A stretch of 64,000 nt of DNA from assembly GCA_023014485.1 (NCBI GenBank), contig JAJOZX010006161.1, positions 62,001-126,000 of the forward strand, given 5' to 3'. Below, piece after piece: positions 44,700-53,922 of this stretch. Position 1 is the first letter of the stretch. Each line of letters opens with the position of its first letter. The position numbers and the translations under genes were made by a program. Below the pieces are notes generated by a model that was given only the letters and a program-made list of their open reading frames with translations, was not told where the DNA came from and ran no database searches. The stretch is from Bathynomus jamesi. Its lineage: Eukaryota; Arthropoda; Malacostraca; Isopoda; Cirolanidae.

Positions 44700-47600
44700 T
44701 TGTAGTGGATAGCATATCTGACCGGGAATCGGATGAGCCCTGGTTCGGTTGCACGGAGGTACTTCATTTTTCATTTGGTCGTTCTCCCTCCTCATCTAGT
44801 GAGGAACGCTCTTCTACACAAGCGTCGTTCTTTACATTAATTATACTGTGTGTTGTTTGCAGGTAAAATGTATATATGTACGGCTTGCAGAGGTGCCCCC
44901 TCAGGGCATTGGTTTCTCCTCATATGTAGCAGAATTACTTCTTATTAATCGAGGTCCTTGTTGTAGATGATAGCATATCTGACCGGCAATCGGATGATCT
45001 CGGGTTCGATTCCAGGGAGGCACTTCATTTTTCATTTGTTCATTTTCGCTCCTCATCTTGTGCGGAACGCTCTTTTACACAACCGTCGTTCTTTACATTA
45101 ATTACACTGGGTGTTGTTTGCAGTTAAAATGTATATATGTACGGCATGCAGGGGTGCCCCCTCAGGTCATTGGTTACTGCTCGTATGTAGGAGAATTACG
45201 ACTTTTGATTGATCGAATTCTTTGTTGTCGTGGATAGCATATCTGAACGGCAATCGGATGTTCCCGGGTTCAATTCCTGGGAGGTACCTAATTTTTCATT
45301 TGTTCTTACTCCCTCCTCATCTTGTGCGGAGCGCTCTTCTACACAAGCGTCGTTCTTTACATAAATTATACTCTGTTGTTTTACAGTTAAAATATATATA
45401 TGTACGGCTTGCAAGGGTGCCCCCTCTCGGCATTGGTTTCTACTCGTATGTAGGAGAATTACGGTTTCTGATTGATCTAGGTTCTTGGTGTAGTGGATAG
45501 CATATTTGACAGGCAATCGGATGATTCCCGGTTCGATTCCCCGTCGGTACCTCATTTTTCATTTGTTCGTTCTCCCTCCTCATCTTGTGCGGAACGCTCT
45601 TCTACACAAGCGTCGTTCTTTACATTAATTATAATGTGTGTTGTTTGCAGGTAAAATGTATATATGTACGGCATGCGATGGTTCCCCCTTATGTCATTGG
45701 TTTCTGCTCGTATGTAGGAGAATTACGACCTCTGAATGATCGAGGTTCTTGGTGTAGTGGATAGCATACTTTACCGGCAATCGGATGATTCCCGGTTCGA
45801 TTCCCGAGAGGTACCTCATTTTTAATTTGTTCGTTCTCCCTCCTCATCTTGTGCGGAACGCTCTTCTACACAAGCGTCGTTCTTTACATTAATTATACTG
45901 TGTTGTTTGAATTTAAAATATATATATGTACGGCATGCGAGGGTGCCCCCTCAGGGGAATGGTTTCTGCTCGTGTGTAGGAGAATTACGACTTGTGATTG
46001 ATCGAGGACCTTGGTGTAGTGGATAACATATCTGACCGGCAATTGGATGATCCCGGTTTCGATTCCCGGGAGGTACCTGATTTTTCATTTGTTCGTTCTT
46101 CCTCCTCATCTTGTGCGGAACGCTGTTCTACACAAGCGTCGCTCTTTACATTAATTATACTGTCTGTTGTTTGCAGTTAATCTGTATATATGTACGGCAT
46201 GCGAAAGTGCCAGCTCACGGAATTGATTTCTTCTCGTATGTAGGAGAATTACAATTTCTGATTGATCGAGGTTCTTGGTGTAGTGGATAGCATACCTGAC
46301 CGGCAATCGGATGATTCCCGGTTCGATTCCCGGGAGGTGCCTCATTTTTAATTTGTTCGTTCTCCCTCCTCATCTTGTTCGGAACGCTCTTCTACACAAG
46401 CGTCGTTCTTTACATTAATTATAATGTGTGTTGTTTGCAGGTAAAATGTACATATGTACGGCATGCGAAGGTGCCCCCTCATGGCATTGGTTTCTGCTCG
46501 TATGTAGGATAATTACGACCTCTGAATGATCGAGGACCTTGGTGTAGTGGATAGCATATCTGACCGGGAATCGGATGATCCCGAGTTCGATTCCCGGGAG
46601 GTACCTCGTTTTTCATTTGTTCGTTCTTTCTCCTCATCTTGTGCGGAACGATCTTCTATACAAGCGTCGTTCTTTACATTAATTATACTGTGTTGTTTGA
46701 ATTTAAAATATATATATGTACGGCATGCGAGGGTGTTTCCTCAGGGGAATGGTTTCTGCTCGTGTGTAGGAGAATTACGACTTGTGATTGATCGAGGACC
46801 TTGGTGTAGTGGATAACATATCTGACCGGCAATTGGATGATCCCGGGTTCGATTCCCGGGAGGTACCTCATTTTTCATTTGTTCGTTCTTCCTCCTCATC
46901 TTGTGCGGAACGCTGTTCTACACAAGCGTCGCTCTTTACATTAATTATACTGTCTGTTGTTTGCAGTTAATCTGTATATATGTACGGCATGCGAAAGTGC
47001 CCCCTCACGGAATTGATTTCTTCTCGTATGTAGGAGAATTACAATTTCTGATTGATCGAGGTTCTTGGTGTAGTGGATAGCATACGTGACCGGCAATCGG
47101 ATGATTCCCTGTTCGATTACCGGGAGGTACCTCATTTTTAATTTGTTCGTTCTCCCTCCTCATCTTGTGCGGAACGCTCTTCTACACAAGCGTCGTTCTT
47201 TACATTAATTATAATGTGTGTTGTTTGCAGGTAAAATGTACATATGTACGGCATGCGAAGGTGCCCCCTCATGGCATTGGTTTCTGCTCGTATGTAGGAG
47301 AATTACGACCTCTGATTGATCGAGGACCTTGGTATAGTGGATAGCATATCTGACCGGATGTTCCCGAGTTCGATTTCTGGGAGGTACCTCATTTTTCTAC
47401 TGTTCGTTCTTCCTCCTCATTTTTTGCGGAACGCTCTTCTACTCAAGCGTCGTTCTTTAAATTGATTATACTCTGTGTTGTTTGCAGTTAATATGTATAT
47501 ATCTAAGGCATGCGTAGGTGCCCCCTCAGCGAATCGGTTTCTTCTCGTATGTAGGAGAATTACGACTTCTGATTGATCGATTTCCTTTGTGTAGTGGATA

Positions 47601-47850
47601 GCATAACTGACCGGCAATCGAAAGATCCCGGGTTCGAATTCCGGGAGGTAACTTATTTATCACTTGTTCGTTCTCCCTTCTCATCTTGTGCGGAACGCTC
47701 TTGTACACAAACGTCGTTCTTTACATTAATTATACTGTGTGTTGTTTACAGTTAAAATGTATATATGTACGTCGTGGGAGGGTGCCCCCGGAGGGCATTG
47801 ATTGCGGCTCGTATTTCGGAGAATTACGACTTCTGATTGATCGAGGTCCC

Positions 47851-48200
47851 AGTACATTTAGAACCTCAATATAAGCAAAAGTCAGCGAGTCTTTTGCTTA
47901 CATTGAGGTTATAAATATAGCTGGGCTAGGCTGCTTAAAACCCTAGATCTTGTCCCAAAGCTGGATCCTATGTGCTTTGCAGATAGCTGGTGAGGGAAGC
48001 TATATTTTTGGGACAACTTTGCCAGTGACCCGTTTCCCTCGTCGGGTAACATCATGAAAAAGAAAAAACTATAGTGTTTGTCATTTACCATTACATATTC
48101 GGTCTGTAGTGGATTTAATGTTCCTAGAAGAGTTCCTTGTTCCATGCACGGTCTGTGTGTATCATAAAAACCTCAGGGAACCATTCTGAGTTCATTCCCA
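47851..48200. other. Array exit: hairpin and half of a foldback element
   Basis: The array stops inside a head at 47850. A hairpin of about 20-bp arms (AACCTCAATATAAGCAAAAG / CTTTTGCTTACATTGAGGTT, about 47869-47911) follows. From about 48050 the sequence matches one half of the foldback element at 58258-58465, sharing TCCATGCACGGTCTGTGT and TTTGTCATTTA. No gene is present. Confidence 0.65.
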
Positions 48201-48210
48201 TATATATATA

Positions 48211-48267
<57 letters not shown>

Positions 48268-48429
48268 GGTGATCCTCCCTTATAGAGGCGATATTTTTTT
48301 TTGGTAATTTACATGCTCCTACCCAATAAAGTTGTTCCACTTAATAAGAAAATAATTCTGCTTCAATTTGATCTCGATCGGATAATAATTAGAGGTGGCT
48401 GTCGAAGCTTGAAGTTACCACAAAACTGC

Positions 48430-48512
48430 AAGGCGGGGGTTTTCTATTGACCCCCTGAACAATCTCAGTTGGCCCCCAGGGATCCATGGATCACCACTTG
48501 GGAACCACTGAT
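48430..48512 (-). mobile_element. hAT end fragment nested in element D
   Basis: Read on the minus strand it begins CAGTGGTTCCCAAGTGGTGA and continues GGATCCCTGGGGGCCAACTG, typical of hAT termini of the CAGTGGTTCCCAA type found in many animals. Only one end is recognisable. Confidence 0.65.
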
Positions 48513-48629
48513 ATAATGTGTAGTTAAAAGATTTTTATTTTGCATATATATTTTAAATTATAAGCGTTATACATAACACTGATGACGTACTATTTTGAAT
48601 CGTCATGGCTGGCAAGACCACTCACTGTA

Positions 48630-49110
48630 GCTCACTGTTTAAGATCTCAGTAGGTTCAGGATATTTCTTCCTGTGTTGCTCCACGACTTTCAATAGGTAT
48701 TGAAGTTGTTCTTCATTCTTATCTTAGTGTGTTTTCCACTATAATCCTGGATAAGTGCAATCCCGCGTTCGGCATTGTCGTTCACGACCTTGATGTTTTC
48801 AACTTTCCGAAGAGCCTCTTGAAACTCATCATCTGAGTCCCATGTTGACGAGTCTTTTTGCATAAATGCAGTATTGATATTGAGGGCCCGTATAAGCTTG
48901 AAAGAGTTTCTCGTGCTCAAGGAATCCAATGTTGGGAGATGATCTTGACGAAGGCTCACACGTTTAGGACATTTTAGGCTGCCTTCTGTCTCATTAATTC
49001 CCTTTACAATTTATCTTTTTGTGTCTACTGATACAGAAGCATCAAACAGTGCCAATCCCACCATTTCCTCAGATAGGTACCACAAGTGGCCAGCAAATTT
49101 AGATGCTGCA
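48630..49110 (-). pseudogene. C-terminal transposase remnant of element D
   Basis: The minus strand encodes S-E-E-M-V-G-L-A-L-F-D near 49065. The open frame 48959-48690 has V-V-N-D-N-A-E-R-G-I-A-L-I (about 48766-48790). After a frame change K-N-E-E-Q-L-Q-Y-L-L-K-V-V-E-Q-H-R-K-K lies near 48660-48720. The same three blocks occur in the same order in elements A and B. The first two acidic motifs and the CxxH are deleted, so the element is non-autonomous. Confidence 0.8.
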
Positions 49111-49299
49111 GATTTTGCCCATCTTAAGGATTTCGTTCAAAATTTAAAGGTTGACGGCCACCCCTAAATATTATCGGATCTGGTAAAAACTTTGCCAAAA
49201 TAATTTTTTTATGAAGTGGAACTACTTTATCGGGTGGGAGCAGTAAAAATAAAAAATTCGTTTTTGAGGACCACCCTAATATATATATATACTGTATAT

Positions 49300-50175
49300 A
49301 TACAATAAAACACGAATTCTTTATTACAACAAATATGCAATGGTTGAGAATGTTTTACTAAATATTTTATCATACAAAATGATCGTCATACAAAGTATTC
49401 ACATTTTGCCATAGATTAACATAAATGGCACAGCTATACCCAGTTCATAGTTAGTATTTGGTCCATCTCCCATCATTTTCTATTACATTTTGTAATCTGT
49501 GTGGCATAGATGACCCATGGTTATGTATGATGTGTGTGTTCCTTTGGAACATCTCCCACTCGCCCATAATGTGATCGAGCAGCTGGCGGCTGGTCCGCTC
49601 CTGCCCAGGCTCCAACGAGTTCACCACATTCCCCCACATGTTCTCAATGGGGTTGAGGTCACACCCTTTACTAGGCCAGTCCAGTCTTTCTAAATTTCGC
49701 TGCTCCTCGAACCACCTTCTAACAATCCTGACGGTGTGGATGGGAGAGTTGTCCTGCAAATGGATTATAAATATTAAAAGTAGAATTATATCTCATCCAT
49801 ACGCTTTATCATTCACCCACTATTCGAGATAGGTTTTAACCCCTATGTATTAGGGTTTATCTCAGCTAAATGTAATTGTGCGCTGTTATACAAATAATAC
49901 AGTCTGCAGTTATCCGGAATAAAATCCTAGTGTTTTCATAGTACTGAAAGAGTTAAAGAACAATTTTATGACCATTATTCGTCCCATGTAAATGTGGAAA
50001 CCGGACATACAAATAGGTGTAATACATAACACTTACTCTAGTAATGGTATAATATTCTATAATACACAAATACAACATATCTGCATAAAGATAATCTGCT
50101 CAGGATAGAGGTAGGCATACACACGTTCAGAAGGCATCCCTTCCTCCATGATCTTTATATACTGATCTGCCGTAA
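49300..50175 (-). pseudogene. Tc1-like transposase fragment with an intron
   Basis: The minus-strand exon 50175-50081 reads G-R-F-T-A-D-Q-Y-I-K-I-M-E-E and ends Q-I-I-F-M-Q. An apparent intron (50080-49754, 327 bp) follows, then D-N-S-P-I-H-T and R-R-W-F-E-E-Q. The glutamate block D-L-N-P-I-E-N-M-W comes next and the frame ends R-W-T-K-Y at 49451. The second catalytic aspartate and the glutamate are 35 residues apart. The donor reads ATATGT rather than GTATGT, one mutation from consensus, while the acceptor TTTGCAG is good. P-A-K-S-P-D is altered to P-S-K-G-C-D. The N-terminal half is absent. Confidence 0.8.
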
Positions 50176-50199
50176 ACCTACCGTGGATCTAAGTCAGCT

Positions 50200-50585
50200 C
50201 TCCTCGCACGGTGGTTTAGTATCGCGATACATTTTCTGTATCTTGTATCATATCACGATACATTTTTATTATACAAATAGTGTCAGTAACGCGATACTTT
50301 ATCATAGACTCAGTGATGTTTCCCCTCCCCTCTCCATCTTCTCCCTTCCCCATCCCCCAATCCCACTCCCAGAGTCGCGGATACGTAGTTCTTTCAGCCA
50401 GAGTCTGGCTGTGTGTCTGAGGAGTGGGTTATGCACTTCTGTGACTGTCACGTGTTAAATTTACTCCACCTGTGTTAATTTATAGACAATGTCTTTGTGT
50501 ACAATAGCATCAGAATGTTATCATAAAATTAGCGATGAAAATGAAACGGGAAAGTCTGTTGTCTACAAATGTAAAATGTGTCTAC

Positions 50586-50589
<4 letters not shown>
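50200..50589 (+). mobile_element. hAT 5' fragment with BED finger start
   Basis: GGTGGTTTAGTATCGCGATAC and further GATAC repeats mark a hAT-like terminus. At 50491 an ATG opens M-S-L-C-T-I-A-S-E-C and continues to V-V-Y-K-C-K-M-C-L-R-D, the start of a BED-type zinc finger. The frame is cut off at the (TA)n tract at 50590, so only the first ~33 codons remain. Confidence 0.6.
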
Positions 50590-50638
<49 letters not shown>

Positions 50639-50641
<3 letters not shown>

Positions 50642-50862
50642 GGTGGTCCACAACAGCGTTTTTTGGAATTTTAAATTCGGTCACATCTGCCCTTATTCTA
50701 TTCCCCCACAATAATAAACGTGCCAATTATCTTTGCTCTAGGACCTTTTCATGCACTCACTCAAAATGAAACAATTTGAATAATGACTTGACAATTTATG
50801 ACTGGAACATTTATTAAACAAGGATAATAATGACTTGACAATTTATGACTATATTTTATAAT

Positions 50863-50939
<77 letters not shown>

Positions 50940-53433
50940 TATTATGAAATTATAACAGCGGAACAAATAATGCACACAGTTGAAGATCTTTAGGTCTTCT
51001 TGAAACCAGTTTTAGTCGGCTCTTTGAATTCCTTGCGGTGCTGAGCGACTGCGCGGAGAAGGTACTGCTTTTGCGCTTCATCCTTCTTGATTGTGCCGTT
51101 GAAAGCCTTAATGAGCGCAACTCCTCTTTCTGCGCAATCGTTAACCACTGCCATCTTCTCTACACGTTCCTTCATTCCTTGGTAAGCTGGATCTGTGTTC
51201 CAATCATTTGGTGTCTTGGACAGGAATGATTGCGCCTGTTCACTTCCGTGCTGCATGACGAGGTTGAAGAAGATTGCTGAACGTTTGGTGGCATAGAATT
51301 CCAAGGGATTGCTCGAGGAGAACGTTTTTCCGTCCACGCGCTTGAATCCTTTTCTTTTTTCGGGAACAGCTACGATGTTGTGAGCAATCCTCTCCTTCGT
51401 GGACGCGTGAACTCGAGGATCAAAGAGTGCCAAGGGGATTAAGTGCTCAGAAATGAACCACAAATGGCGCTTCATCGCGGCAAATGCCGCGTCATTCGTC
51501 TTTCCTGGGTGAGCTTTCAGCTGGCGCAAGAAAGTGAGGTCATTCAATGGAGCCATGTATGCAACACCTGGCCTCGTTCCAGTAGCGGCCGTAAAGGAGC
51601 GTGATAAACAGGCTTAGTTCCTCGATGCTCCGTTTCTCGGACTGAAGCAAGGTGAATTGATCTCTGAATAGGAACACCTTGAGCGTGTAAATGGCCTTGG
51701 CTATCCATCGCGCATGGTGCATGGCTCCAGAGCTTCGAATTCTCACAGGACCGTCAAGCTTCCCTCCCAAGAAAAGGAGGCAGAGAAGCATCAGTTCATC
51801 ATAGTCGTCCCGCTGGCTCTTCTTCTTGACAGCCTCCTTGTAGTAGACCATTTCCTTCCTCTGCTCTGCTGTTTCAATGAACAGGCTGTCGGGTGCACTC
51901 TCGAACTTGCTGCGATCAATGAAAACCCAGTGCTGCTTGAAGCGCTTGAATAGTCCAATTTCAGGTCCACTGGATGTTCCGAAACAAGCACCGAAGGCCG
52001 CAGCAAGGACGACTTCTACCACGTGGTGTCGGCAAACGATCCACACCAGATCAATACCCAACTCCTTTTCAATGAGAGTACAAGCTTCAGCATGAAGTCC
52101 CGTGTTGGACGCAGTTGTATCAAAAACAAGACCTCGAACGTTGCCCCTCAAAGACCAGTCGTCCACAAGCTTCAGGCACGCCTGAGCCTGAGATGCTCCA
52201 GTTGCAGCAGCTACCATTGGAACTCCAAGGAGTTTCTCTTCCCCGTTACCGGTTACAAGCACAGCCACACGGTCCACCACCTCTAACCCATGGGAGATAT
52301 CTGTAAGCAGCTTACTATCTCAGTGCAAGAGAAGGGGCTCATGGGTCTTGAAAGTGGCCTGATCTTCGCGGCACACCGCTTCACGTGTACATTGTCTCAC
52401 GCGACGAATGGTGCTGCGTGAGATTGACACTTCGTCCAAATTGTGCCCCAGCGATTTAATAGTTGCTGCGACCACTGCTATTCCTTTCATGTCACTGATG
52501 TTGTGGCGATCCAAGGCTTAGGAAATGTCAAGCGTGATCACAGACTTCAATCGCTTAGGAGTGGAACGTTTTCGTGCTGACTCCTTAAAAACTAAAGTAT
52601 CTGAATCTGATGATTCAGATGTGCTTGAACTAGAAGCCTCCAGTTCTCCCTGGGACCATCTCGCATCCGCCTCGCGCTTGGCCTTCTCCTCTCGGTTCAT
52701 CTCCGCCTCACACCGAATCCTCTTCCTCGTTTGTTGGTCAGCCATTTTCTTGTCAATCGGGCCAAAGCTGGAGGAAGTGGGATTATCGAGCTGAGCGACA
52801 AGGAAGTTCTTGTCCTCCTCATTCATCATGGTCTCGAGGGCGTCATGACGTGAAAGATCGAACACATCGTCAAGGTCTCCGCGAAATATGTCCTCCTTCA
52901 TTCTGTAGGATGGGAAATTCTTTGTGCGGTTCTTCTTCAGCCCCTTGTATTGCTCGTACAGTTTCAGGAGCTTCTTCTCAGCGTATCTGGTATCCGTCAT
53001 TGGAACGTTTGCTTTTGTCCAAAACGGGATCAAAGCCTCAATGGTCATCACCGCACAGTTATATTCTGTCTTCCTCTCCTCCAGATGGTGGAACATGAAT
53101 TTCCGGAGGACTTGAAGCTTGGTAGGGAGTCCTGCCCTAGTTAACTTCTCCTCCGCCTTCCCTAGTAACCACACCTCACTGCTAGACCGTGTTTTTGATT
53201 GCTTCGGCGGCATTTCTACACATTCCTACAAAAGAAGACGCCAAATTTAGTCATACTATAGTAAATAATCAGTCATTAGTGAGACACGTCATGCAGGATT
53301 GAGCGACCTCTTAACGACACCGTAGACCAACAATACTTCACACAGTTATTTACACTAAGTGTAGGAACAAACGCAACAATGACCCAAAAGTGAAATCTCA
53401 GATGCTAAATTTTCCCTATGCTTGTGAACCACC

Positions 53434-53436
<3 letters not shown>
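50639..53436 (-). mobile_element. Element A: 2.8-kb TAGGGTGGTCC-ended DNA transposon
   Basis: The short inverted ends TAGGGTGGTCCACAA / TTGTGAACCACCCTA (one mismatch) lie exactly between ATATATAT tracts (50631-50638 and 53437-53444). They fit an 8-bp duplication within (TA)n. The element contains one long gene on the minus strand and, near its left end, an internal (TA)n tract (50868-50933). A subterminal AAGAGGTCGCTCAA motif near the right end (about 53300) is shared with element B. Confidence 0.88.
50990..53213 (-). pseudogene. Putative transposase of element A, near-complete (~740 codons)
   Basis: The ATG at 53213 opens M-P-P-K-Q-S-K-T-R-S. The N-terminal ~230 residues hold a helical region (F-W-x-K-A-N-V-P, Y-E-Q-Y-K-G-L-K-K-N) and a Lys/Glu-rich linker with a Ser-rich stretch. 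The frame is broken only by a TAA at about 52515, a TGA at about 52319 (H-TGA-D-S-K-L-L, where B has H-W-D-G-K-L-L) and one frameshift near 51550. Candidate catalytic motifs are the H-[W]-D block, V-F-D-T-T-A-S-N-T-G (about 52125) with C-R-H-H-V-V-E (about 52025), and V-V-N-D-C-A-E-R-G-V-A-L-I (about 51130). The C-terminus is Y-L-L-R-A-V-A-Q-H-R-K-E-F. The order matches D, D, CxxH, helical insertion, E of hAT-fold transposases. No hATC dimerisation domain is recognised. Activity is inferred from motif and position only. Confidence 0.75.

Positions 53437-53503
<67 letters not shown>
53437..53503. repeat. (TA)n right of element A
   Basis: A TA tract of about 67 bp, in which element A appears to be inserted together with the tract at 50590-50638. 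It is followed by CT-rich simple sequence. Confidence 0.95.
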
Positions 53504-53504
<1 letters not shown>

Positions 53505-53885
53505 TTCTCTCTCGCTTTCTCTTTCTCTCGCTATATATTTTTATTTATCTGTCTGTCATTATACTTTCCAACTAGTTATAACATCTTAATATCTGATATA
53601 AATATATGCTATATATTTGATATAATAAAAATATGCTATATATTTGTCTTTTATTTGACAAATTACTTAAAACAATGCATTTGACATTAAAGTTTAAAAA
53701 AATTCGGGGCCCATCCCAAAATGGCGCACCCCCTTAAATCATGTCGTTCCGCCGCCTCTGAATCAAAGGTGGAAAATCATTTCTGAGCAATCTGAAAAAA
53801 ACATGTAAAATTCAATAAATATAGAAAGTAAGTCAGTTGTTTCATAATATGTCATATATGTTATACATACATATATATATATACA

Positions 53886-53919
<34 letters not shown>
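53504..53919. other. Spacer with a hAT end fragment and (TA)n
   Basis: A CTTTCTCT tract is followed by AT-rich sequence. At 53702-53757 the minus strand reads CAGAGGCGGCGGAACGACAT...GGGCCCC, typical of a hAT terminus, with no partner end. (TA)n occupies about 53876-53919. Confidence 0.5.

Positions 53920-53922
<3 letters not shown>

Larger units (their letters stand above)
38011..47850 (+). repeat. Tandem array of ~38 tRNA-like 264-bp units
   Basis: Heads begin (GAGGTCC or variant) at 38030, 38293, 38557, 38957, 39218, 39482, 39746, 40010, 40274, 40538, 40801, 41065, 41329, 41592, 41852, 42116, 42380, 42644, 42905, 43145, 43409, 43673, 43943, 44207, 44470, 44951, 45214, 45478, 45742, 46004, 46268, 46532, 46794, 47058, 47322 and 47579. 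A head-deleted unit lies at 38820 and a truncated one at 47843. Period is 264 bp. Consensus order is leader with GGTGCCCCCTCAGGGCATTGG, then a tRNA-like head of about 76 nt with A-box region TGGTGTAGTGGATAGCA and B box GGTTCGATTCC. CATTTTTCATTTG (T5, Pol III stop) follows, then a tail with ACACAAGCGTCGTTCTTTAC. GAGGT-CCT pairs with AGG-ACCTC with one bulge. The D-arm resembles tRNA-Val. The anticodon loop is CCGGCAA with C at position 33, so it is not a normal tRNA-Val. Confidence 0.93.
48265..49278 (-). mobile_element. Element D: TAGGGTG-ended deletion derivative
   Basis: TAGGGTGATCCTC at the left and GAGGACCACCCTA at the right are inverted ends, with subterminal matches extending ~170 bp (for example CAATAAAGTTGTTCCACTT against AAGTGGAACTACTTTATCG). 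It is flanked by ATATATAT on both sides within a (TA)n tract. Only the C-terminal part of a transposase related to A and B remains. A fragment of another hAT element is nested at about 48430-48512. Confidence 0.88.

Noticed and set aside
37472..47850. Regular spacing reminiscent of a CRISPR array
   Set aside because: Whole 264-bp units repeat, including the spacers, in a eukaryotic TE-rich context. There are no unique spacers and no cas genes.
38011..47850. Functional tRNA-Val gene cluster
   Set aside because: The D-arm fits, but the anticodon loop has C33 and no Val anticodon, and the acceptor needs a bulge. Kept as tRNA-like only.
37708..47874. Dozens of 60-90 aa ORFs such as those with S-D-R-Q-S-D-D-P-G-F-D-S-R
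   Set aside because: They are translations of the tRNA-like head on either strand and recur because the DNA is repeated. None has a start context, and frames break at unit boundaries.
52023..52286. Plus-strand ORFs opposite the element A transposase
   Set aside because: Shadows in GC-richer coding DNA. The minus strand carries the motifs shared with B and C.
53418..53684. ORFs with long Y-I-Y-I-Y-I runs (also at 13750, 17245, 17249, 37321, 50529, 50578)
   Set aside because: These are translations of (TA)n tracts and not proteins.
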